Assembly (NCBI GenBank): GCA_021299995.1
Contig: JAJTIA010000004.1
Coordinates: forward strand, 1-36,742
Length of the DNA stretch: 36,742 bases
Direction: 5' to 3'
Source of the DNA: Candidatus Jidaibacter sp.
GTDB taxonomy: Bacteria > Pseudomonadota > Alphaproteobacteria > Rickettsiales > Midichloriaceae
The stretch's first letter is position 1, and each line of letters begins with the position of its first letter. The translations under genes were made by a program, and so were the position numbers. Shown piece after piece: positions 16,886 through 24,785 of the stretch. Under the pieces are notes generated by a model. That model saw only the letters and a list, made by a program, of their open reading frames with translations, was not told where the DNA came from and made no database searches.

Positions 16886-16913
16886 TTGAAACTTCTGAAT
16901 CTTTGTGTATATT
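16886..16913 (+). promoter_or_regulatory. Promoter of the tRNA-Gly/tRNA-Ala pair
   Basis: TTGAAA (16886-16891), a 16-base spacer and TATATT (16908-16913) predict transcription starting near 16920, nine bases before tRNA-Gly. No other promoter is needed for tRNA-Ala four bases downstream. Confidence 0.6.
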
Positions 16914-16928
16914 CTTGTACTCGATTGC

Positions 16929-17003
16929 GCGGGTGTAGCTCAGTGGTAGAGCATAACCTTGCCAAGGTTAGGGTCGAGGGTTCGACTCCCTTCGCCCGCT
17001 CCA
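16929..17003 (+). tRNA. tRNA-Gly (GCC)
   Basis: The acceptor stem GCGGGTG pairs with CGCCCGC. The D arm GCTC...GAGC is followed by the anticodon stem TAACC/GGTTA around the loop TTGCCAA (anticodon GCC), and the T arm is GAGGG/CCCTT with TTCGACT. The discriminator is T and the CCA end is encoded. It reads GGC/GGT glycine codons. tRNA-Ala follows after four bases in the same transcript. Confidence 0.97.
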
Positions 17004-17007
17004 GAAT

Positions 17008-17083
17008 GGGGACATAGCTCAGTTGGTAGAGCATCTGCTTTGCAAGCAGAGGGTCATCGGTTCGAATCCGATTGTCTCCACCA
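17008..17083 (+). tRNA. tRNA-Ala (TGC)
   Basis: The acceptor stem GGGGACA pairs with TGTCTCC (one G-T wobble). The anticodon stem TCTGC/GCAGA surrounds TTTGCAA, giving anticodon TGC. The T loop is TTCGAAT, the discriminator A, and CCA is encoded. In many bacteria this tRNA sits in the rRNA spacer; here it is paired with tRNA-Gly, with no rRNA in the window. Confidence 0.97.
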
Positions 17084-17198
17084 TTCCTTTTATATATCAA
17101 ATATTTATAGAATATCTTGATTGCAATACATTTGATGCTGCCATCATTGATGGAAATATGACTGAAGTAAGGGATTCTTCAGAGATTGAGATATATTG

Positions 17199-18422
17199 CT
17201 AAGTAGTCTTTTTTAAATGAAAGTATACGAGTATTCCGCAAACAAAAGCTATAGGATATGAGGCCCACGCTATGTATACAGATGGAGATGGTATGATAGG
17301 TAGTAATTTGAGGGCAATATAGGATGTGGAAGAGATATATATGTAATTATCACGATTGTGTGTTATATAAAGTGCCATATTCTTTAATGCCAATATCACT
17401 ATCAGCATAAATATAACAATCGCAGGTACTCCTCCTGCTACCAAAATTTCTAGATATAAGTTGTGTGTGTGGTGGGCGCAATAGTCTGGGAATGGAACTT
17501 TGTGAGATAGGCATACATCTTTGAAGCTTTTGGCGCCAGATCCATATATAGGGTTGTGGTGCTCTATAATTTCAAATGAATTGCTATATATCATGCCGTA
17601 TGATGATGATTTGAAAAAGTTTGTTAATTCTATTTGGGTGTTGTCAATAAGCCTGTATTTGATGTGAGGGTTGTTATTCACATAAGCTCCAAGGCTTAAG
17701 AAGACTACAATCAAAATAGGTATGGATATCCTTAGTTTGAACGAATAGAGTCCTAATATTAATAACGTTGCTGTGATTAAAATGAAAGGGGCTCTCTCAC
17801 CTGATAATAAAACTGCTATAAAGGTTGTAATTAGCGATGCTGATATTAATGCTATAAGAGTCTTGTTGATCGATTGAGCTTTTAAGAGTGTTGCTAGATA
17901 ACCTGATATCAAGGCTGCAAAAATAGATAGAGTATATCCTACTTGTAGCTTCCCGTGGAGGTTTGTGAGGCGAATTATTATGCCATTTGAAAAAGATTTG
18001 TTTCCGAATATATCAATTCCTGTATAGAATTGGATTATTGCGTTAATAGAAATCAAGAATGATATAGCTGCCGTTATTACTAATAAGCGGTTTAGGAGTG
18101 CTTGGTTTAGATATAATAGATACCCAACAGCTAAACTGAATAGCGGTAGTCTTAAAGCAGGGAGTGCATTGTTAATCGCATTTTTAGGGTAATCAGAGAT
18201 GCTGCTTACTATTATCATGTATATCCATAGTATAACAATTAACCAGAGTAGTGGTGATTTTAGTAAGACAATCTCTTTGTTCTGGATAGCTGTGCTTATG
18301 GCGTATAATAATGTGATTGCGCACACCACTTCAACAAGGCCATTTTGTAGATTCAAGACTATAATGCATGCTGCAAGGAGTGCGCTGCATACTTTGTTAG
18401 TTTGGTTGCTTGAAATAAACAT
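17199..18422 (-). CDS. O-antigen ligase family membrane protein
   Basis: A 407-residue, strongly hydrophobic protein with about ten to twelve membrane segments and one large periplasmic loop. This is the Wzy_C/O-antigen ligase pattern: enzymes that transfer polymerised O-antigen from undecaprenyl pyrophosphate to lipid A-core. Supporting motifs are LLSGERAPFILI near residue 206 and the loop segment HNPIYGSGAKSFKDVC followed by HHTHNLYLEILVAGG (His-rich, with the typical H-N-x-x-L/E signature) near 310-330. It could alternatively be an O-antigen polymerase; the families are hard to separate without structure or context. Its start overlaps the end of pssA by 26 bases, so it is probably translated from the psd-pssA transcript. 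Confidence 0.85.
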   Translation of the reverse strand: MFISSNQTNKVCSALLAACIIVLNLQNGLVEVVCAITLLYAISTAIQNKEIVLLKSPLLWLIVILWIYMIIVSSISDYPKNAINNALPALRLPLFSLAVGYLLYLNQALLNRLLVITAAISFLISINAIIQFYTGIDIFGNKSFSNGIIIRLTNLHGKLQVGYTLSIFAALISGYLATLLKAQSINKTLIALISASLITTFIAVLLSGERAPFILITATLLILGLYSFKLRISIPILIVVFLSLGAYVNNNPHIKYRLIDNTQIELTNFFKSSSYGMIYSNSFEIIEHHNPIYGSGAKSFKDVCLSHKVPFPDYCAHHTHNLYLEILVAGGVPAIVIFMLIVILALKNMALYITHNRDNYIYISSTSYIALKLLPIIPSPSVYIAWASYPIAFVCGILVYFHLKKTT

Positions 18423-19143
18423 ATAGCGAAATGGGAATGGAAATTAGATATAATATGCCAAGAAATGGCAAAATAAACCAAGGTTCAAGTATTAGGCCGC
18501 CAATAAGGGTTGCAATCATCGCAAAAGTTGGACCTAGCCATTTACGCTCTATGTAAACTTTTTTAAACGAAAATGTGGGTAGGTTGCTAATCATAAGTGC
18601 TGCAACAAATCCAATGTAAAACGCTATAAACCAATGTGAATATATGTTGGGCATTAAATCTATTGTAGAGATCATAGGCAGAATCGCAAGAACGGCACCG
18701 GCGGGCATAGGAACACCTGTGAAGAAGTTTTGCAGCTTCTTTTTTTCGCTCTCATCATCGAGGCAAGAGTTGAATCTTGCAAGTCTTAAGGCAGAGCAAG
18801 CTATGAATAGAAGAACCACAGCCCAGCCAATCCCTTTATAGGGGATGGAGTGCAGAGACCAAAAGTACATGACAATTGCGGGAGCAACTCCGAAACTTAC
18901 GATATCTGCTATAGAATCTAGCTGTGCTCCAAAGTTGGATGATGCATTTAACAATCTAGCTAATCTTCCGTCTATGGCATCCAATATAGCTGCGATTACT
19001 ATTAATGCCGCCGCTACATTCCATTTTAAATCTATAGCATATCTAATTGATGTAATGCCAAGACACAGTGCAAGGATGGTAACGAAGCTCGGTAAGAGCT
19101 TCGATATATGTATGGCTGATATGTTGCGGTTTTTTAGTTGCAT
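18397..19143 (-). CDS. pssA: CDP-diacylglycerol-serine O-phosphatidyltransferase
   Basis: Membrane enzyme that makes phosphatidylserine from CDP-diacylglycerol and serine, the step before Psd. The CDP-alcohol phosphatidyltransferase signature is complete at residues 55-80: D55-x2-D58-G59-x2-A62-R63-x8-G72-x3-D76-x3-D80. About seven hydrophobic segments span the 248 residues, as in the type II (Bacillus/alphaproteobacterial) PssA. Its ATG directly follows the psd stop codon with no gap, and its 3' end overlaps the O-antigen ligase gene. Psd next door makes the assignment secure over related phosphatidylglycerophosphate synthases. Confidence 0.96.
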   Translation of the reverse strand: MQLKNRNISAIHISKLLPSFVTILALCLGITSIRYAIDLKWNVAAALIVIAAILDAIDGRLARLLNASSNFGAQLDSIADIVSFGVAPAIVMYFWSLHSIPYKGIGWAVVLLFIACSALRLARFNSCLDDESEKKKLQNFFTGVPMPAGAVLAILPMISTIDLMPNIYSHWFIAFYIGFVAALMISNLPTFSFKKVYIERKWLGPTFAMIATLIGGLILEPWFILPFLGILYLISIPISLYVYFKQPN

Positions 19144-19845
19144 CTATTTTTTTGTAGATTTTGTTTGTTTAGGTTTAGCAGTAGGCAACTGGGCTATTAT
19201 AGTTTCTCCACCCACCATTGTTTGGCCCAAGCGTACTAAAGGCTCAATACCTTCTGGTAGATACACGTCTACTCTGCTTCCGAATCTTATGATACCATAT
19301 CTGTCGCCAGCTTTTACTTCTTGATTTTCATCCAAGTTGCAAACTATTCTTCTCGCGATTAATCCAGCAATTTGTACCAAAGGTATTTCGATTTTATCTT
19401 TTGTCTCGATAAGAACGCTTTGCCTTTCATTTAGGTCGCTAGATTTATCCATTGTAGCGCTAAAGAACTTCCCAGGGTGATAATGTAGTTCTTTTATTTT
19501 TCCTTCAACTGGTATTCTATTAACATGCACGTTGAAAACACTTAGAAAGATGCTGACTCTGGTCATTTTGATTTCGCCTAAACCTAATTCTTTAGGAGGC
19601 GTGGCCTTTATTATACTGTCAATTGTACCATCTGCAGGGCTGATTATAAGATTTTCAGATCCAAGAGGAGCAACTCTATCTGGATCTCTAAAAAAGCAAA
19701 TACACCAGATTGTAAGTATTATGCCTAGCCAACCTAAGTGTTTGGAGACAAAAAATAAAAGTAGTGAGACTAGTAGAAAGATTCCTATAAAAATAAATCC
19801 TTCTTTGTTAATAGATGGTAGATAGTCTAATAAAGTTTTGATCAT
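19144..19845 (-). CDS. psd: Phosphatidylserine decarboxylase, short form
   Basis: Converts phosphatidylserine to phosphatidylethanolamine. The 233-residue proenzyme has two N-terminal membrane segments (about 16-33 and 38-52), then FFRDPDR (51-57), SPADGTID (69-76), [18 protein letters not shown] near 98 and the self-cleavage site FGS (188-190), where Ser190 becomes the pyruvoyl group. The size and FGS motif match the short alphaproteobacterial type rather than the longer E. coli form with LGST. A Lys/Thr-rich tail ([10 protein letters not shown]) ends the protein. It is first in the minus-strand psd-pssA-O-antigen ligase unit and divergent from the LOG-dapB pair. Confidence 0.96.
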   Translation of the reverse strand: MIKTLLDYLPSINKEGFIFIGIFLLVSLLLFFVSKHLGWLGIILTIWCICFFRDPDRVAPLGSENLIISPADGTIDSIIKATPPKELGLGEIKMTRVSIFLSVFNVHVNRIPVEGKIKELHYHPGKFFSATMDKSSDLNERQSVLIETKDKIEIPLVQIAGLIARRIVCNLDENQEVKAGDRYGIIRFGSRVDVYLPEGIEPLVRLGQTMVGGETIIAQLPTAKPKQTKSTKK

Positions 19846-19862
19846 GATTAGCTTTATAAATC

Positions 19863-19891
19863 TTGAAAATTAATAGAGAATAACATATACG
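19863..19891 (+). promoter_or_regulatory. Possible promoter of the LOG-dapB pair
   Basis: TTGAAA (19863-19868), a 17-base spacer and TATACG (19886-19891) lie 37 bases before the LOG start codon, inside the divergent region shared with psd. The -35 is good and the -10 moderate. Confidence 0.4.
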
Positions 19892-19927
19892 AGTATATTC
19901 CAAATATCAAATTCAAAAATATAAAAG

Positions 19928-20485
19928 ATGAACAGTAGTAATTTAAAAAGAATATGCGTGTTTTGTGGTGCCAGACCAGGTGTAAATCAGAAATACAAAG
20001 AAATGGCTGCAAAACTAGGTGAAATGCTAGCTAAATTAAATCTAGAACTAGTGTACGGAGGCAGTAATTCTGGTTTGATGGCTGAAGTATCTAATGCTAC
20101 ACTTAGAAATAACGGCAGTGTGCTTGGTGTTTACCCTAAAATTTTGCAAGATAAAGAGCCTTTGAGCGCTGAGCTTACAAATTTTGTATATGTAGATAGT
20201 ATGCACACAAGAAAAGATGTGATGATATCTAACTCTGACGCATTTGTTGTGTTGCCAGGTGGAGTTGGAACATTAGATGAATTGTTTGAAGTGCTTACGC
20301 TTAAGATATTGGGCAATCATAACAAGCCTGTTGTGTTGATTAATCAAGATGGGTATTGGGACAAAATGATAGATATGTGTCAGTTTCTAGTAGAAGAGAA
20401 CTTTGCAGGATTAGCATTACTAGATAGCATGAAATCTGTATCATCTCTAGATGAGTGTTTTAAATTTCTAGGGTTTAATGTTTAA
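19928..20485 (+). CDS. LOG family protein (TIGR00730 type)
   Basis: A 185-residue Rossmann-like protein of the LOG family, whose characterised members hydrolyse nucleoside 5'-monophosphates to a base and ribose 5-phosphate (in plants and some bacteria, activating cytokinins). The signature VLPGGVGTLDELFE lies at residues 108-121, with the companion MHTRKDVM motif (92-99), VYGGSNSGLM (42-51) and an N-terminal VFCGARPG. The bacterial substrate is usually unknown, and no cytokinin link is claimed. It overlaps dapB by eight bases, so the two are co-translated, but no functional connection is obvious. Confidence 0.92.
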   Translation: MNSSNLKRICVFCGARPGVNQKYKEMAAKLGEMLAKLNLELVYGGSNSGLMAEVSNATLRNNGSVLGVYPKILQDKEPLSAELTNFVYVDSMHTRKDVMISNSDAFVVLPGGVGTLDELFEVLTLKILGNHNKPVVLINQDGYWDKMIDMCQFLVEENFAGLALLDSMKSVSSLDECFKFLGFNV

Positions 20486-21245
20486 GGTAGCTATAGCTGG
20501 TGCAAACGGTAACATGGGGTTAGAGATATCGTCTCTACTCAATCTAAATGACAAACTGCATTGCGTTGCAAAGATTGTGAAAGCAGAAGAAGAGATAACA
20601 GATAGTCATTGCTACACTTCGCTTGCCAATGCTGCCGCAGATATTGATAAAATAGATGTTTTGATAGATTTTACATCTTCAGATGCTTCTATGAAGTTTG
20701 CAGAAAGTTGTGCAAACCTTGGTGTAGCTCATGTTTGTGGTTCTACAGGTTTTACAAAAGACCAAATTGCTGTATTGCAAGAAATCGCAAAGAATTCGTT
20801 GTTGTTTTTATCTCCTAACATGTCTATTGGTGTCGCGGTTTTGAAGATGCTCTGTAAAAAAGCGGCTAGGGTTTTAGATAACTCATTCGATGTTGAGATC
20901 TTAGAAATGCATCACAATAAAAAAGCTGATGCTCCATCTGGTACTGCGTTGATGCTTGGTAAAGCAATTGCTCATGAAAGAGGTGCAGATGACTCTCTAT
21001 TTAATCTAAACCATAACTTAAGTGGTGTAAGAAAGCATGGTGAGATAGGGTTTGCAACGATGCGAGGTGGATCTGTTGTAGGAGAGCACACAGCTTTTTT
21101 TGTCTCAGGAACAGAGAAGATATCATTAAATCATACAAGTTTCACTAAGCGTATATATGCTGAAGGTGCCCTTAAAGCTGCCATCTGGCTTATGAGCCAA
21201 ACTGCTGGCAAGATTTATGATATGGATGACATGGTGTCGCTTTAA
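20478..21245 (+). CDS. dapB: 4-hydroxy-tetrahydrodipicolinate reductase
   Basis: NAD(P)H-dependent step in lysine and meso-diaminopimelate synthesis, feeding peptidoglycan. The 255-residue protein has the dinucleotide-binding GANGNMG (8-14), VLIDFTSSDA (61-70), GSTGFT (88-93), SPNMSIGV (112-119), the catalytic/substrate segment EMHHNKKADAPSGTAL (143-158) and RKHGEIGFATMRGGSVVGEH. Length is normal. It overlaps the LOG gene by eight bases and ends one base from the convergent DUF2336-like gene, leaving no room for a terminator between them. Other dap genes are not in the window. Confidence 0.97.
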   Translation: MFKVAIAGANGNMGLEISSLLNLNDKLHCVAKIVKAEEEITDSHCYTSLANAAADIDKIDVLIDFTSSDASMKFAESCANLGVAHVCGSTGFTKDQIAVLQEIAKNSLLFLSPNMSIGVAVLKMLCKKAARVLDNSFDVEILEMHHNKKADAPSGTALMLGKAIAHERGADDSLFNLNHNLSGVRKHGEIGFATMRGGSVVGEHTAFFVSGTEKISLNHTSFTKRIYAEGALKAAIWLMSQTAGKIYDMDDMVSL

Positions 21246-21246
21246 A

Positions 21247-22368
21247 TTACTTAGCTCCATCCTTGATTATGGCCATAATATACTGAGATCTATTGATGCT
21301 TGTATCAAGTGAGAGCTTGTGGGACATCACGTGACGAAATATCTCGCTATCTAGATATTCTTCTAAGCATACAGAGTAAATTAATTTAAATATATATATT
21401 ACTTCTTTTATAGATGCGCTTTCGAATCCGCATTGAGATAAAAGTCTTGGTATTGTGTCAGAGTTTATTTCTGTTTTGAATAACTTCTCTGTGGCTGCAA
21501 AGTTGGAATGGGTCATTTGGGCAATGCCGTATACAAATGAGTGCAGATCTCCATAAGCTAGCATTTTACAAAGCGTGAAGTTTGTGAGGGCATTGTCTAG
21601 TATCAGTTCGTCAACATGAGACTGTTTTAATAGCTTTGACTTCTCTTCTAAAAAATAGTCTATGCCTTCAAAATGTTTATGATCTGAAGAATATATTATG
21701 ACATCTGGGGTATGCTTTGTAAAAAATTCTTTGATAGTTGATAGTTGTTCAGGTTTAGATCTTTTTATTAAGTGTGGAAAAGCGCTTTTAGTTTTGAGAA
21801 TTCTTTCTAATATAAGCTGCCTAAGTTCTTTATCATTAAAATAGTAAATGCACAAATCGCTCAATAGATCTGGATTTATGGATGCATTTTTATTGTTTAT
21901 TAGCTTTATTAATGAATCTCTGCTTTTTTGCGAGATGACATAGTCAGAAAGAATGTTGCTTATATTTTGCTTTACTGCAATATAGGAGAGCAAGGAACCC
22001 ATATCCTTAGAGTGGCCAAGTATAGACATTAATTCGATATCAGACAAAATTTTTGTTTTGGACAATATTATTTTTGCGCACTCAGTGTTTTTGTAAGCAA
22101 ATGCTATCTCTAGAGCTTTAGATGATTGAGATTGAACTAATGTATTTGCGGTAAATTTTAGTATTTCTATATCTTCATGTTCTATTATAAGTTTTAGATT
22201 ATTGATGACTATATCTTCTTCGAATTTCGGTATACCATTTTGCAATAAGTAGATATAGTATTTTATTAGAGAGAATTTTTTTGGTTTCTCTAGCTTGCTA
22301 AAATATTGAGGATCCAGCAGCGTATCTGAGATTGTGCTATAGAAAAGAGCGCCTACAGTATCTATCAT
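21247..22368 (-). CDS. DUF2336-like helical-repeat protein
   Basis: A 373-residue, mostly helical protein with no signal peptide or membrane segment. The family is recognised only tentatively. The pattern near residues 259-320, with LILDNALTNFTLCKMLAYGDLHSF then IAQMTHSNFAATEKLF and IPRLLSQCGF, fits the alphaproteobacterial DUF2336 consensus of paired helices: a conserved low-complexity 'GD' turn, a second helix, then a 'gl' motif. The N-terminal half looks like degenerate HEAT- or ankyrin-type helical hairpins (e.g. EILKFTANTLVQSQSSKALEIAFAYKNTECAKIILSK). No enzymatic motif is visible. It is convergent with dapB and stands upstream of the tRNA-Thr region. It could equally be an unrelated alpha-solenoid scaffold; function unknown. 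Confidence 0.6.
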   Translation of the reverse strand: MIDTVGALFYSTISDTLLDPQYFSKLEKPKKFSLIKYYIYLLQNGIPKFEEDIVINNLKLIIEHEDIEILKFTANTLVQSQSSKALEIAFAYKNTECAKIILSKTKILSDIELMSILGHSKDMGSLLSYIAVKQNISNILSDYVISQKSRDSLIKLINNKNASINPDLLSDLCIYYFNDKELRQLILERILKTKSAFPHLIKRSKPEQLSTIKEFFTKHTPDVIIYSSDHKHFEGIDYFLEEKSKLLKQSHVDELILDNALTNFTLCKMLAYGDLHSFVYGIAQMTHSNFAATEKLFKTEINSDTIPRLLSQCGFESASIKEVIYIFKLIYSVCLEEYLDSEIFRHVMSHKLSLDTSINRSQYIMAIIKDGAK

Positions 22369-22446
22369 TAGGCTCGCTTGGATTTGTTAAAATATATACT
22401 AGTAAATAACTTTAAACCGTGCTATAAGCAAGCGTAATATTTTTGA

Positions 22447-22521
22447 GCCGGATTAGCTCAGTGGTAGAGCAACCGCCTTGTAAGCGGTAGGTCGTCAGTT
22501 CAAATCCGACATCCGGCACCA
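22447..22521 (+). tRNA. tRNA-Thr (TGT)
   Basis: The acceptor GCCGGAT pairs perfectly with ATCCGGC. The anticodon stem ACCGC/GCGGT surrounds CTTGTAA, giving anticodon TGT. The T arm has TTCAAAT, the discriminator is A, and CCA is encoded. It starts 78 bases upstream of the divergent DUF2336-like gene and 118 bases before popZ. A TAATAT box at 22435-22440 is close to the mature 5' end, so the promoter is unclear. Confidence 0.97.
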
Positions 22522-22639
22522 TTCCTTTTGGTATTTCCATTCAACATCTTTGTGCTATTCTTCTGCATAATTTAATAGACTTACAGATGGCTTCCTGTTA
22601 AAAATTTTGTATACATAGCAAATACAGAAAAACATTGGT

Positions 22640-23242
22640 ATGACTAATCAGCAAAGTTCTAACACTTCTCAAGCGGCCTCCGATTCCAGTATTGACTCTA
22701 TATTGAACGATATAAAAGGTGTTATGTCTGCAAAACCGCAAGACGAAGACATATTAGTGCTCACAAATGAGGTAGAAAATGCTGTGCCTAGCAATGAAAA
22801 TGCTAAGGAGGATCCAGCATTACAGCAACGTTTTAGAGAAGAAGACTTTGGTATCAAAGAAGATTCAGACATATTGGAAGAAATAGATGCATCATTTCAG
22901 GCTAAGCCTAGTGCTCCAGAACAGCATGGTGCTAATAGTATTGTTTTAGGTCAAGTAGAGACTAATGTAAATGCGGAGTTAGAACGTGCTATTAACTCTA
23001 AAATGAAAGAAGATATATTAGACTCTGATACTAAAGAAACTGTGCATGATCTTATCAGTCATTTTTATAAGGCAAAAAAAGAATCAAGGCACTCAGATTT
23101 TCGTTCTGGTGCGACTATTGAAGATCTAGTACTAGAAATTCTGAAGCCTGAACTGAAAGCTTGGATGGAGCGCAATATCGTTGAGCTTGTTCAAAAGGTT
23201 ATAGAAAAAGAGATAAGAAAAATAATGGCGGATGACCAATAA
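22640..23242 (+). CDS. popZ: PopZ/DUF2497 family cell-pole organising protein
   Basis: A 200-residue acidic protein with the PopZ layout. A short N-terminal helix (SSIDSILNDIKGVMS, 16-30) is followed by DEDILVLTNEV, a long acidic, low-complexity linker (about 45-150), and C-terminal oligomerisation helices (TIEDLVLEILKPELKAWMERNIVELVQKVIEKEI, about 159-193). In Caulobacter, PopZ forms polar condensates that anchor ParB and the chromosome origin and recruit signalling proteins. The DUF2497 family is confined to Alphaproteobacteria, which helps place the organism. Both recognised ends are conserved; the polar role is inferred from the family. The ankyrin gene downstream overlaps or abuts it, suggesting a two-gene unit. 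Confidence 0.85.
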   Translation: MTNQQSSNTSQAASDSSIDSILNDIKGVMSAKPQDEDILVLTNEVENAVPSNENAKEDPALQQRFREEDFGIKEDSDILEEIDASFQAKPSAPEQHGANSIVLGQVETNVNAELERAINSKMKEDILDSDTKETVHDLISHFYKAKKESRHSDFRSGATIEDLVLEILKPELKAWMERNIVELVQKVIEKEIRKIMADDQ

Positions 23243-24536
23243 CATGGTGAAGATAGATATACATGGTTTAGGTGGTATCATTGCATGTATGTGTCTGTTT
23301 TATATGTGTTCAGCAAATGCTCAGCAGTTTGAGTATGAGTGGCCTGAAAGCATGGAACATACCAACAACGTGCCGCAGCCAAAAGTAGAGGTAGAAAGGC
23401 CAAAGAAAGATGTAAAGCCAATATTGCTTAATGAAATCAATGCTATTGAATCTAAAATTAAAAGTCTCACACCAGCCTCAGACAAGCCTTTATCTGAGGT
23501 TATAGAAGATAAGCCTAAATTGCATAATAAAAATAGAGATTCTAAGCATTTTAAAGTGCGAGAAGTATATGATTATCGCAATAAAGAGACGCCGAAGTTT
23601 TTCCAAAATGCTGAGTACAAAGATAAAAATAGGCATTTGCCAAAAGTATTTTATCAAGGTGGTTACAGCAAGTTGTTATTTGACGCTGTAGAGCAAAAGA
23701 ATCTTGGTGCTATCAATGTGTTGATAGAAAGGGGTGCCGATATCAATGCTAGGGAGACTAAGTCTGGTGCGACTCCTCTCATGAGAGCTGTGGAAATCAA
23801 TAGTGACTCTGTAGTGCGATATTTAGTTATCAGGGGCGCTGACATAAATGCATACAATACAGATCGTAAGACACCAATGCATGTTGCAGCTCAGAATGAC
23901 TATGCGAATCTTTTTTATTTCATGGCTAAAAATGGTGGTGACCCATATGTCCATGATAAGGATGGTAAATCTGCACTTGATTACCTTAGCAAAGATGAGA
24001 GAGCGGAATATATCATTGCCGGTCTTAAGACCCAGTCTGATAGAGATGGAGCGCTTATTGATTTTGCCAGAGATGGATCGTTGGAAGCTGCAAAAAAAGT
24101 TATAGCTTTGGGTGCCAATGTTAATACTCAAGACTCTAGCGGTAATTCGGCTCTTATGCTCTCTGTTCAAAAGCGTGATATACAGATGGCAACGCTTCTA
24201 TTGTTTTATGGTGCAAATCCCATGATACGGAATAATACTAAAGATGATGCATATACGTATGCTGTCCAATCCGGCGACCAAGAGCTTGTGAACATTGTGG
24301 ATACTTATATCATAAAGCAAGAGCTTGATACTGGTCTTGCTTATAGCAGAGCCATTAAATCCATTGTGCGACAGGAAGATTCTGTTGTGCATGACTCGCC
24401 AGTGATTAGTGAGTCGGAAGAGATTATGAAAATTGATCCAATCTCTGAGAGAAGGTTAGAGGCGTCTGTAGTCGAAAGATATCATGATGTTCCAGCTTTA
24501 AGACCTAAGCGTATTATCCCGGTGGATCTGAACTAA
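23232..24536 (+). CDS. Secreted/periplasmic ankyrin-repeat protein
   Basis: A 434-residue protein with an N-terminal export signal: a hydrophobic stretch at about 13-28 and a probable cleavage site after ANA (residue 30). A charged, proline-rich linker (about 31-140) leads to six ankyrin-type repeats at about 145-360. The clearest are LGAINVLIERGADINARE, TPLMRAVEINSDSVVRYLVIRGADINAYN, TPMHVAAQNDYANLF and AAKKVIALGANVNTQDSSGNSALMLSV. The fourth repeat is interrupted by KTQSDRDGAL. The tail is charged and not recognised. An ATG at 23244, directly after the popZ stop, is an equally good start and gives a cleaner signal peptide. Ankyrin proteins in host-associated alphaproteobacteria are often effectors, but a Sec signal suggests a periplasmic role here; that is inference. 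Confidence 0.88.
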   Translation: MTNNMVKIDIHGLGGIIACMCLFYMCSANAQQFEYEWPESMEHTNNVPQPKVEVERPKKDVKPILLNEINAIESKIKSLTPASDKPLSEVIEDKPKLHNKNRDSKHFKVREVYDYRNKETPKFFQNAEYKDKNRHLPKVFYQGGYSKLLFDAVEQKNLGAINVLIERGADINARETKSGATPLMRAVEINSDSVVRYLVIRGADINAYNTDRKTPMHVAAQNDYANLFYFMAKNGGDPYVHDKDGKSALDYLSKDERAEYIIAGLKTQSDRDGALIDFARDGSLEAAKKVIALGANVNTQDSSGNSALMLSVQKRDIQMATLLLFYGANPMIRNNTKDDAYTYAVQSGDQELVNIVDTYIIKQELDTGLAYSRAIKSIVRQEDSVVHDSPVISESEEIMKIDPISERRLEASVVERYHDVPALRPKRIIPVDLN

Positions 24537-24785
24537 TCGTGTACAAAAGTGAGTATGTGTAGAAGATTAGCTATAGATAAGTCGTTATAAAAATGGCATG
24601 AATATCAAGAGTCTGGTTACAGAATGAAGCTCCTGGTGTTGCGATTCTGAAGCTAAGACAAGCTGTGCAAAGCGATTGTAAACATATTATTTTAGATAGC
24701 TAAATTCAACTATAAAACCGTGCAATTATTATATTGCTTGAGCTATAAGATAAGAATCCTAGACTGGCAATCTCATTCCAATTAT
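24537..24785. other. Gene-free interval between convergent genes
   Basis: About 250 bases between the ankyrin gene (+) and ispA (-) hold no open frame with any recognisable motif, no tRNA and no clear hairpin followed by a T-run. It may be eroded coding sequence, but nothing supports a specific call. Confidence 0.6.

Noticed and set aside
16813-17100. A 95-codon minus-strand frame reading GGDNRIRTDDPLLAKQMLYQ
   Set aside because: It is the antisense of tRNA-Gly and tRNA-Ala. This translation is a well-known false protein found opposite tRNAs in many databases.
17162-17182. Hairpin CTGAAG/CTTCAG downstream of tRNA-Ala
   Set aside because: Only six pairs with a nine-base loop and no T-run on either strand; too weak to call.
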